Origin: Gymnopilus junonius
Lineage: Eukaryota; Basidiomycota; Agaricomycetes; Agaricales; Galerinaceae
Direction: 5' to 3'
NCBI GenBank assembly: GCA_015501075.1
Contig: JADNYJ010000004.1
Span: forward strand, 682,001 to 746,000
DNA: 64,000 nucleotides
Position 1 is the stretch's first letter. Each line of letters begins with the position of its first letter. Made by a program: the position numbers and the translations under genes. Shown in pieces: positions 49,046 through 58,774 of the stretch. Under the pieces are notes generated by a model that worked only from the letters and a program-made list of their open reading frames with translations, did not search any database and was not told where the DNA came from.

Positions 49046-49955
49046 GACAGTGGATAGTACCTGCCTCTCAGCCTGGTAGTCACTGTTGTACAAAGCGACA
49101 AGATGAATCAGAATACAAGACTCTAGACCGTCACACTTGATGATAAGCCGAACGTACCGCTATGACGACCAGGAGCCAGTGCGGACGTCTTGGACGAAAT
49201 GAGTGGCGGTCAAAGAAGGGCAGGAGGAAGAGAGAAACGACAGTGGTGGCCAGAACCAAAGTTGCCTGACACTGCTCTCGCTGTCGAACTGCCCTTGGCA
49301 AAAAGGGCGGTCACCTGGAGCCTGTAGGACTCGGATCAGTGACAGCTACGGTGACCTCGCATAAAATATTTGAAGGGCATTACCTTGGAAATTTGCCGTC
49401 ACAGAAATAACCTCGGGAGTAAATGTCGCCAAAAAAGAGAAAGTCTCCCGTCTCAGTGCATAGAATGTTTAACTTGAACTTGTTGAAGGGTGTAGAACAG
49501 TCAAGGGCCTTGTCAGGTTCAAATAAACCTCGTTGATGAGTTTGTTCCATTTTTAGCCGTGATCCACGTGCTCGGCTGAACACGGCAAGTGATAGCCGGC
49601 GTGATTCTCTTTCTCATCTTTGTCTTTCTCCAGCTTCCACCTTTGCTCGCTCCTTGGTCCACCATCGGAGCCAAAGATACAGGTTGTTATACATTATGCT
49701 GCATGTTTACGCCGATTTCTCATACTTGAAGAAACAAGGTCTTACCTGAAAACTTCATCCAATCGTCTGTCGTTTTTGACATAAACATGGCGGCTGACCT
49801 TTTTTTCTGAAGTTGATTGACAGGAACTATTCGACCTAGAACCCTTCGAAAAGTGGAGTGGGTGTTCAGGAAGTTTTGATATTAACGCAGGCACACAAAC
49901 ATAACGCTAGTGCGTCTATACTGTCAAATTTTAGGCCAGTCACAAAGCTGGACTA
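49046..49955. other. divergent intergenic region
   Basis: Upstream region shared by the serine-rich membrane protein gene (minus) and the PrpF gene (plus). No further gene is supportable. Confidence 0.45.
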
Positions 49956-51193
49956 ATGTTTCGACGGGTAAGTTCAGCATCAGCAAGGTCGCTGCGCTGT
50001 ACTCGCGTCGCACAAGGAGTTCAAATCCTGCCTGCGAAAACAATGAGCATTTCTCATACTACTGCAAGCTCTGCTACGGAGGAAGGAGAAAATACAAACG
50101 TCCTTCCAGCCACCTTTGTCCGAGGGGGAACCTCCAAAGGGGTCTTCCTCACCAAATCCTCCCTCCCCTCAGACCAAAACCAATGGCCACCCATTTTCTC
50201 CTCTCTAATGGGCTCTCCGGATCCTCAATATGGCCGTCAACTCAATGGCATGGGAGGGGGCGTCTCGAGTCTCTCCAAAATCATGGTTATCTCCCCTCCC
50301 ACTCCAGACCACAAGAAAGATGGTATCGACGTGGAGTACACGTTCGCGCAGGTTGGTATCAGAGATGAGAGTATCGATTACTCGGGCAACTGTGGCAACT
50401 TGACGAGCATGATTGGGGTGTACGCCGTTGATGAGGGGTTGTGCGTTCCTAAACGCTCCGATGGGCCAGAGGCTGGTCAACTTCTGGGGACCGTCAGGTC
50501 GTTCAATACCAACACGCAAAGGTGATCGACACCACGTTCCCAATTTCCAAAAAGGGCGTCCCGATCCTGGATTTACCTCAAGCAACGGTGGCAGGTGTAC
50601 CTGGCAAAGCATCCAAGATCGTACTGGACTTTGTCAACCCCGGCGGAGCACGTACCGGGAAGCTTCTCCCTTCAGGGAAGCCGACTGACATTCTTGAAAT
50701 TGGATTACACGGTCCTGATTCTGCTCCTCACGAACTTCGAGCCTCCTTGGTTGACGCAACCAACCCAACCGTGTTTGTCGACTTTGCCGAACTGAATGAC
50801 ATCTCCCAATGGAAATTATATTCAAGGCACAGAAGCAGCTGTGCAGGCCGTCAATCCCGTCCTCGAACTTATTCGCCAAGCAGGCGCTCGCAAAATGGGT
50901 TTGACCCTTCTGCGCAAGCCCAACCCAAGATCGCCATTTTACGCCCCCAGCATACCACCGCGGATGAAGAACAGGACGTTGACATCGTATGCTACGCACT
51001 TTCCATGGGCGTGCAGCATAAAGCGATCCCCATGACAGTTGGACTCTGTCTCGGCGTCGCTTCCAAAATCGAAGGAACGCTTGCGTGGAATATTGTACAA
51101 CGTGAAGGAAATCCAAAGTCAGACCTTGTAAGGATCCGCCATCCAGGTGGCCTAGTCGATGTCGGAGCTGAGTTTGGTGGCGATGGGAGGTGA
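49956..51193 (+). CDS. PrpF-family isomerase, frame broken
   Basis: This is an intronless gene of the PrpF family (diaminopimelate-epimerase fold; members include bacterial AcnD-accessory PrpF and the fungal aconitate delta-isomerase Adi1 of the Ustilago itaconate pathway). The ATG at 49956 gives an Arg/Ser-rich start (MFRRVSSASARSLRCTRVAQ) that looks like a mitochondrial presequence. Family motifs are ATFVRGGTSKGVFL, GSPDPQYGRQLNGMGGGVSS, YSGNCGNLTSMIGVYAVDEG, VRSFNTNTQ, FVNPGGARTGKLLPSG, LVDATNPTVFVDFAEL, GNYIQGTEAAVQAV and CYALSMGVQHKAIPMTVGLC. Three one-base breaks occur, at the AAA run 50518-50520 (missing A), near 50795 (extra base) and the TTT run 50900-50902 (missing base). Correction gives one continuous family-length protein of about 410 residues ending at 51193. 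The exact substrate is unknown. Confidence 0.85.
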
Positions 51194-51871
51194 AGAGCGC
51201 CAAAGTTGTGAGGACGGGGAGGCGGTTGATGAAAGGTGTTGTCTGGTACTGATGGATTATAGCAAAGCGGAAAGGTAGCCACAATCGATTGAGCATTGTC
51301 TCGTTTGTTAATATGCTTATAGTTTTTAAGTCGGAAGGTCCCTAAGATGAAAAAGTGCAAAAATGCGAACGATTACTGCATATTTGCCCTAGAGACAACG
51401 GAGCATCGAGATTTGGCTCTGGCACTTACTAGCAGGAAGGAGCCGGTGACAATTTTGCGCACCCATTGAAATATCGATGCCCAGTTATTGATTAAATGTG
51501 AGGGGTGATTCTGTGTAGTAGGCATTTGCCGAACATTTCCTAAATCCGTTCTCCATGACGATATAATTTTCGGCAATACAGTAATCTGTGACTTTTCCTT
51601 CCTGTAAACAACTGGTGGGAATGATATCTCTGCAAACTTGCTTGATTTCAGCCTCGTTGCGATCGTGCTGCGAGACTCTCATAACTATGTCCTAAAAACC
51701 CCAAAATCTCGGTCGCCAATTGGTATTGCGCTTGTTCTGCTTTGTCTTTACATTCTTCATACTTCAAACTTCATCCCTCAACCCCCTTCTTCTCAATATT
51801 TTCTCCACTGTAAGGCATTTCATGCTCTGGAGACACACAGTGGCTTACCAATTATCTCTCGATTAACCAGC
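51194..51871. other. intergenic region PrpF to F-box/LRR-like gene
   Basis: No additional gene is seen. The open frame from 51638 runs in phase into the next gene, but its first 78 residues lack family character, so the downstream ATG at 51872 was preferred. Confidence 0.4.
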
Positions 51872-52791
51872 ATGTCTCGAATCAATCACCAGGATGGTGG
51901 AGGTACCGGATTACCTTCACTTCCACCTAACGGTCTCGGTACAATGATCCATGGTCAGTCCAGCACTGCAGATGTACCACTTGCCGACGACCAGGCGCGT
52001 GAACTTATTGCGAAGTCCGTCATGGAGGAGTGGGAACCGCATTTGTTGTCAGAAGCAGAAACTCAAGCCAAACGACTGTGGACTCAAGGGATGCTTGTTG
52101 AGATCCGCAGCCATGATGAGGCTAATCAGCACCTTGTACTCCCTCAAAAAGGTTGTCCTTCACTTGAATGGCTATCAGTGCATAGAGCTACACCAGAGTT
52201 ACTCCAAGTCACCCATCTGGAGCCCATCTCACTTCCTGGTCTAAGGCACCTTGCATTGTGGGATCCGAGCAGAAACTTGTTTCATGACCCTTTTCGCTCT
52301 CTCAGTTCACGGCGCTCAATAATGTAAAATTATACTTGAGCTTCTCTAATGGTCGTGACCCATCAAAATTCTTGGATCAACTGGCAGGGAGAACACCTTC
52401 TGTCAGGTCCCTCACATTTTCGGGAAATATTGCATTGGACAGTGCCGATCGAGAGGCTTGTTCTTCGATTGCAAAGTGGTTGACTTCTATGCCTTTTGTC
52501 TCATACTTCCGAGTACTCAATGTACCGGAAAACTATCTGAACATCTCACTATATGATTCCAAAACGCCAATCCCAGCTATTAATCACCAAAGTTTAATAT
52601 GTCCAAACTTATCATCCTTCGAGCTCAATTACCCAAGCCAAATACTACTTTTCTTTTGAACTGGGCTTCCCATCGGGCTCGGTTAGGGTCCCCTTCGCAA
52701 GGTTTACGCTAGCCTCGAACAGCCCGAGCTCTGGGACAATATCAGCGGAGTCAATTTCGTAATTCCCTACGAGAGATGGGTACTACCGTAG
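51872..52791 (+). CDS. F-box/LRR-like protein, frame broken
   Basis: The protein opens MSRINHQDGGGTGLPSLPPN, has a helical block ELIAKSVMEEWEPHLLSEAE, and then leucine-rich segments (CPSLEWLSVHRATPELLQVT, LPGLRHLALW, GRTPSVRSLTFSG, LICPNLSSFELNYPS). These resemble the C-terminal halves of Agaricomycete F-box/LRR proteins; no F-box itself is visible. One-base breaks are inferred at the TTTT run 52291-52294 (missing T, restoring HDPFSLSQFTALNNVKLYLS), at 52649-52652 (missing T) and at 52686-52688 (extra G). With these corrected the protein ends PELWDNISGVNFVIPYERWV-LP near 52791. It could equally be a decaying family member. Confidence 0.5.
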
Positions 52792-54062
52792 GGTACATGT
52801 TGTATCGCCATGAACTTCCAGAGGAGTTAATATTATTCAACTGACATCTTTGGCTATGCTACGAAAATTTCAGCCTGTACTCTGCCAAGATTTAAGACGA
52901 CGAACGTCCTTCGACAGGATTATTTAAATGAAAGACATGTATTCCGTTAACGTTTTTCCGAGAATCGAGGCCCATAGAGCCATAGAGTAGTGGCGACAGC
53001 GCTTGCTAAGTATAGCATCAAGCAAGAATTTCTTTATATGTGCAGAGCACAAAAGTGTAAATCTCCGTAACACGAACGAACACGTATTCCTCGATATCTC
53101 GCCGGGCGGTTTCTATGGAGTATGGCTTATTGCCACTTTCCTCCTTGCTTCCTCCGTAGGCCGCAGTTTGTAAGTAATTTTAAGAGTCTGTTGGCACAAG
53201 TAATCAGGTTGCGGCATATCCTTTCGAAAGGCACCTTCTAGACTGAAGGTCGAATAGTGTTAAGCTCCAATATTCATACTGGATTAAGGACTGGTACAGT
53301 ATGGACTGCAAGGAATCTTCGGTGAAATGTTTACGTTGCTAGACAGAAGCGAATTACTTGTTCATTGATTTATGAAGAAGCTTTACGGCGCGAACGTCGA
53401 CGTGCGTCAAAAATTCTGCTGCATTGTCGCCTTGGCTGCTTCATAGCCAACGCTATTGAACTCGATTCACTCCCTCCAATGAGGATGACTCGTTCCTTCA
53501 AAGCGTGCCCTCAGCGTACGCGACTGCTTATTAAAAACAAGGTAGCAAGCGACATATTGTCTCCTTCCTTTCTTTTTGGAGAATCTCCGGAGCATTCCAG
53601 ATTTGATGTAAAGTACATATATCCATTTACTCATCTTTATAACCATCCTCCGCTCTTCTCTCCGCCAAACGGTATGTCCATTATCTCCGTTCTTCAGGAC
53701 TATCACGTGATATAAGGAAAATTTCGGGCGTAGAACCATGGACGCGTCTTTGGTTCTTCTATCTTTCCTTCTCATAATTTTGAAATGTCGCTGGGATTAA
53801 GGGATATTTGGGTATCCTGGAACATAGGGATCTCGTTTGGTTCAGGCCGGTAGGAGACCCTATGGGAGGGTTTACCGGTGCGGGGAATTATCGGATTTTG
53901 AGAGTATTCGACATTCGTATAAGTATCACTCCGCGCAATTGGAATCGAATCGATAGATATCCCGTTGCCGAACCGCGTTTCCTTCGGAGTCCCGACTGGC
54001 ATCTATCTGGGTTGCTCCTTCATAACGCGTCTATCTTATCTTTTGCACCTTGACTTCCAACC
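52792..54062. other. intergenic region
   Basis: No gene is supportable; 53365-53715 (plus) is an open frame without domain content. The region holds the upstream flank of the lactonase gene. Confidence 0.4.
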
Positions 54063-55300
54063 ATGGTGTACCATATCCTAGTCGCCTCATACTCCAATGA
54101 AATCGTCACACTCACATTTGACCCCACCGTACCCTCTCTAGAGGTCACCTCAAAATTGACAGTAGGGCATCACCCTTCGTGGATCGCGTCGAGTCCAGGG
54201 TATCCTGAGTTAGTGTTCACAGGACTGGAGCAAGCTGATGGAAAGATATTAACACTGGGGAAGGATTCGGAGGGCAGGTTACACAAGATCGCAGAGGTAT
54301 CCAGTGCTGGGAGTGATCCTTGCCACTTGGTGGTGGTTAAAAACGAGTTGGTAATTGCCAATGTATGTCAAGATAGCCTACCATGAATTGGTCAGCTTAT
54401 TGAAAAAAAGAAACTTTTTTCCACAGTACTCATCTGGAACAGTGGGCTTCCTGCCTATCCACAGAGACCCAAAGCTTGCGTCTGCCATGACCCCAGCGTC
54501 AATTCAACTAAGTGGTACAGGTCCCAATACATCACGTCAAGAAAGTTCGCATCCTCATCAAGTCGTTTTTAATGAGGAATATCAAGAGCTCTTCGTAGCT
54601 GATCTCGGCGCAGACAAAGTGCTCCGATTGTCCAAGACAGAGGACGGTGCTTGGAAAGTTATTGGAGAGATCGATTACGAGCCTGGAGGAGGCCCGAGGC
54701 ATCTTGCATTCCACAGTGGGTTTTTTGCCTACTCCGGCGTAATCCCCCTAGTTCTAACTGATTCGGATTTTCTATTATTCCGTTTTCTTTTTCCTTTCAT
54801 TTATAGATGGAGACATGTTCACCCTCCTTGAATTATCATCCAAGCTCACACGACATCGCGTCCCTCGCCTTCCAAGGCAGCCCACATTCGTCACTTCAAC
54901 GCCCACAATGTCCCAACCGCTACCTCAGCCAAACGAGATGCTTGCAGCGGAAATCCTCATCTCCCCTGCCACCACCTCTTTCCCTACCCCATACATCTAC
55001 CTTTCAAACCGGGACGATCCTTCTCCAGAAGGCGATATTATATCCATATTCTCTTTTGGTGCTGGTTTAAAGGAGAGGGAACGAGATGGCGGCAAGCTGG
55101 AACTGGTGAATGAGGTACGGACAGGTTTGAGGCATTTACGGGGAATAGTGTTTAGTGGGCCCGAAGGGAGATATCTCATTGCGGGTGGTGCGAATGGAGG
55201 TGGAGTGAAGATATTTGAGAGAACTGATGGTGGAAAGGGTTTGAGGTTTGTGGTCGGGAATGAAAGTATCGAGGCGCCGACTGGATTTTCTTGGTTGTAA
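54063..55300 (+). CDS. seven-bladed beta-propeller lactonase family protein
   Basis: The product belongs to the lactonase (3-carboxymuconate cyclase / 6-phosphogluconolactonase-like) beta-propeller family. The ATG at 54063 gives MVYHILVASYSNEIVTLTFD and VGHHPSWIASSPGYPELVFT. A GTATGT..CCACAG intron joins NELVIAN to YSSGTVGFLPI. Then come SSHPHQVVFNEEYQELFVAD, LGADKVLRLS, EPGGGPRHLAFH, YIYLSNRDDPSPEGDIISIF and LRHLRGIVFSGPEGRYLIAG, ending APTGFSWL at 55300. HPHQ, DLGADKV, GPRH and SNR..S are classic family motifs. The second intron near 54720 has a weak donor (GTTTTT) and works in phase only if one G of the GGG run is surplus. The substrate is unknown; it is about 2.9 kb downstream of PrpF and 1.2 kb from the 3' end of the CoA-transferase gene. 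Confidence 0.88.
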
Positions 55301-55528
55301 GTATGATTCACGTAGATATAGATATATTGACAAAATATTTATGTGTACAATCGAATTTTATGGCTCTGCCTACATTATGATAATCACTTAGTCCGCTCAA
55401 AGATTGGAGTTCACAAATCGAGTTCAGCACAAGAAGTTGAGGACTGCTAAAAGCAGGAAAACCCTCAAGACCTGGGGAAGCAGCTCCGATGGGCAGCATT
55501 CCCTGTCACCGCGGATTTGGACTCCGGA

Positions 55529-55670
55529 AGGACCTCGTATCTTTGTTGATAAGTCGATATGCCAGTTAGGCAAAAAGGTCCAAGGGAGGAGGAGCAATAT
55601 GTCATCGCAAGACTTGGATCCGGCCTTTGGTTTGTCTTTGCCTTTTCGGTCATGTTCAGGTAGGATTCTT
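55529..55670 (-). pseudogene. diverged duplicate fragment of the CoA-transferase gene
   Basis: Two collinear blocks match the CoA-transferase gene 1.57 kb downstream. 'ggacctcgtatcttt' at 55530-55544 matches 57100-57114. 'ttgccttttcggtcat' followed by nearly identical bases at 55638-55662 matches 57195-57219. The spacing is similar (107 versus 94 bp). On the minus strand the copy still reads PEHDRKGK where the gene reads PEYDRKGK, and KIRGPSG in both. No open frame continues beyond the fragment, so it is a local partial duplication, not a gene. Confidence 0.7.
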
Positions 55671-56510
55671 TTTGTTGGGCTTATGATACTGACATGGGCC
55701 TGGAAAGACAAGTGAAAGAGAGTATAGCGACAAATAACGGGCAAGATATAGACAATACCTCATTGCTGCATGTAAATTATTTGGCTCACACTTAGGTCCT
55801 AGATCTCCACCCAAAAATCAGGGACAACTGGCAGCTGATCCTCCACTGTCCACACCATTCTGAATGACTCAATACTGACAGTCAAGCACCAATACCAGGG
55901 GATGGACATATCATATGCGCCTGCCTTAGGCAAATCTCCTTATAGATTGCTATATTAACCCTGCCCTTAAATTTGCATCCCTAAGGATTGAACACACTGT
56001 TTCAATGATATTTAGTATTATCACCCTTGCCCTCGTTTCATACTCAAGCGGTGTAGGGTCTGATAGGAGAAAGATTGACCCAATAAGGAAGGGTGCGCCA
56101 CTACGTGATTTGCTTCTCGTGCCTGCCAAAAGCCCCTATATTGGAACCTTACCGGGTATCTATGTGCTTTGCTTATACGCCTCGTTATAATCATGATTTT
56201 ATTTACAGAGGATTTTTCCGTCCATATCCACCAATTGCCATAGCAGACTGTTTTGTACTACTTAACGTTGAAGTCCTTACATTGCATGCTTACAGCCACC
56301 AGAATATGTAAGAGTGCACGAGGAATATTCTCCAGGAAAGACTACAACTGGAATTGATGTTGGGTTTGTACTACAAAGTTGCTTCAGAACTTGAAGGCAC
56401 TTCTCTCTGGCTCGGAAGGCGTAAACGCTATGAAGCTAAACTTCTTTTCAGTATTCTATATTTCCTATGTGAAACCAAAAGTAAGATTTCACATGCGATT
56501 TTTGCGAATA
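55671..56510. other. intergenic region
   Basis: Contains short unsupported plus frames (56005-56190, 56093-56311) and the 3' flank of the CoA-transferase gene. It may include further unrecognisable remains of the duplicated segment. Confidence 0.4.
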
Positions 56511-58335
56511 CTACCCAATAACTCCGTCTTTTCTCAGCCTTTCAATCTCACCCCTCGTCAACTCCAACTCTTCGCTCAACACCAGATCCGTATGAGCTCC
56601 CAAATCAGGTCCAGCCCACACCGGTTGAGGATCGACACCATCAATGACAGGGAATGTCCCTTGCATCTTCACGTTCCATCCCTCCTCCTCCTTACCCTTA
56701 CTGCCAACCTTCACTTCTCTCACCGCCCCTCTCGCCACCACCTGTTCATTGCCCAATACTTCTTTGACACTATTCACCCTCCCCACCGGCACCCCGGCTT
56801 GCATCATCACACGCACGACCTCCTCCACCGTTCTGCGTTTCGTCCACTCTGAGATGGCCTTTTCGATTTCGTGTTGGCGCGCGACGCGGTGTTGGTTCTG
56901 TGCGTAGTTGGGTCCCACGAGGTCAGGGCGGGCGATGGCATGCATGAGTCGGGTGTAAATGCTGTCGCCGTTGCCGCCTATTACTACATATTCATATTCT
57001 TGTGAGGGCAAGAGCTTTGGAGACGAGGCTGAAGACATATTCGATGGGAGGCAGGGGTATGCGTTGGTGGGTACGATTCCTGTTACTGAGGATCCTGAGG
57101 GACCTCGTATCTTTATTGGCGAGAAAGAGAAGAACCAAGTTAATGGGTGTTTGTTCGGATGACGAGAAAAGATCATGAAAAGCAGGAACCCACCTTGCCT
57201 TTTCGGTCATATTCAGGTATGATTCCTTCCATCAGACTTAGCATGCTGGCAAGAAAGAAGCGGTTTGGGCTGGATTTGAGACTATAAGGAAGAACAGAAA
57301 TCTACCTCTCGACGATGCTGACGTCTACAGTTTTTCCTTTCGGTGGTGATAAGCCAGAGTAGACTTGGCGTTGTCTCGAGAGAAGAGCGAGAACCTGAAT
57401 AGAGGACGTCAGAGAAGCCTTACCAGAAACAATTTTAAAGAGAAAAGTCGCTCACTGTCCCAAAAGCAGCATGCAACCCAGCAACCGAATCTCCCAAACT
57501 AATGTTTGGCCTCACAGGCGCGCCTGCCAGTCCTTCACCTCCCTTTTCTTCGTCTGGATACCCATTTATGAATCGGAATCCTGATTCTGCTTCGCACACG
57601 GAGGCATAGCCTGGTCGCTGGGCCCATGGACCGGTTTGGCCATACCCACTTACGCGGGTGAATATGAGGGAAGGGTTATGTAGGTGGAGGTCCGAGGGTC
57701 CGAGGGTCCATTTTTCGAGTGCTGGATGTGGAAAGAAAGATCAGTTACGAGAACTGGAAAAATTGGAGAATAAGAACACGCACTTCCTGGTTTAAAGTTT
57801 TCCAAAAGAACGTCGCTCTTGATTGCAAGCTTTCTAATAAGACTGTTGAAAGAATCAAATAATTAACGAGTTTGCTTCAAGGAGGCTAGCAGGCCGCGAG
57901 CAAAGGAAAAGTCGTACATACTCTCGGCCTTCATCCTTCCGAAGATCAATGGCCACGCTCTTCTTGTTCCTCCCAATGCTCCTCCACCATGGACTCGTCC
58001 CGTCTACGTCGAGCTCGCGCCATACGCGCAAGGGGTCCCCTGTGCTAGGGGGTTCAATTTTAATAACTTCTGCACCGAATTGGTTTTCGAGATAGACATG
58101 TTAGATTTGGGGGTCGGATAGGCAAGTGATCATCAGTAGCTTTCCCTAGTAGTTGTCCAGCAAAGGGGCCTGCAATGAGTTGACCAAGTTCGAGGACGCG
58201 GATGCCTTTCAGTGGTAAATCCGAGTCGGAGCAGGACGCTGATGTTAGTCCTCGTTGTCTGTAGCAAATGTTATTATAAGAAACTCGGCAAACTGTATTA
58301 TTTATAAGACCTTTTGAATTATGCAACAGGAACAA
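56511..58335 (-). CDS. CoA-transferase family III (CaiB/BaiF-type)
   Basis: The enzyme moves CoA between carboxylic acids (family III; relatives include SUGCT and fungal itaconate CoA-transferase). The N-terminal exon reads LPLKGIRVLELGQLIAGPFA (Rossmann entry motif). After an intron follow NQFGAEVIKIEPPSTGDPLR, WWRSIGRNKKSVAIDLRKDE, SDVLLENFKPG (conserved nucleophile-region motif), LIFTRVSGYGQTGPWAQRPG and YASVCEAESGFRFINGYPDE. Next come VDVSIVES, EYDRKGKV, YEYVVIGGNGDSIYTRLMHA, GVPVGRVNSVKEVLGNEQVV and PVWAGPDLGAHTDLVLSEEL, with a stop at 56511. At least seven short introns are present. The first exon and start are uncertain: MFLLHNSKGLINNTVCRV or a spliced start upstream near 58400 are options, both compatible with a mitochondrial presequence. 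It diverges from GCN1. Confidence 0.87.
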
Positions 58336-58774
58336 AGGAAAAAGAAACCCTCACCATGGCCGGCTAAGGAACCAGTATCTGCTCGAAGCATTTGGGCAAT
58401 TCTTGCCGAAATACTTCTACTAGCTGTAAAATATATGATTCCAAACCTTGCTGCAAAAATATCAAGACCTGCTGGAAGATGATGTGAGTCCCTAGGTGAC
58501 CTATCGAGCTCGAGGCACTTCAACAGTTCAACTTGCAAAGCTTTGAGGTTTAACTAAGAACTTCGAATATTTGATTTCAATGTGAGAAAGCCTTCTCACG
58601 TGATCACAGTCAGATTGGACCGAGATCAATACACCCGAGTCACTTTTTTCGAATTTAATTTCTGGCAAACGATTTATCTCGCGTCCATCAGATCTACTCA
58701 TTCCTTCAGAATTCAAGGTGCCTTCGAAAGTGACATTCGCGAAGCTTAGAGCAAAGGAGCCATTAGTGGCTGCG
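58336..58774. promoter_or_regulatory. divergent promoter region CoA-transferase/GCN1
   Basis: The 439 bp between the two start regions must contain both promoters. If the CoA-transferase has an extra 5' exon, part of this segment (to about 58400) is coding. No defined element is recognised. Confidence 0.4.

Noticed and set aside
50000..50045. tRNA-like T-arm string (ggagttcaaatcctgcc)
   Set aside because: Lies inside the PrpF N-terminal coding region and no acceptor, D or anticodon arms can be folded around it.
53365..53715. 116-codon plus-strand frame before the lactonase gene
   Set aside because: No domain or splice chain; composition looks random.
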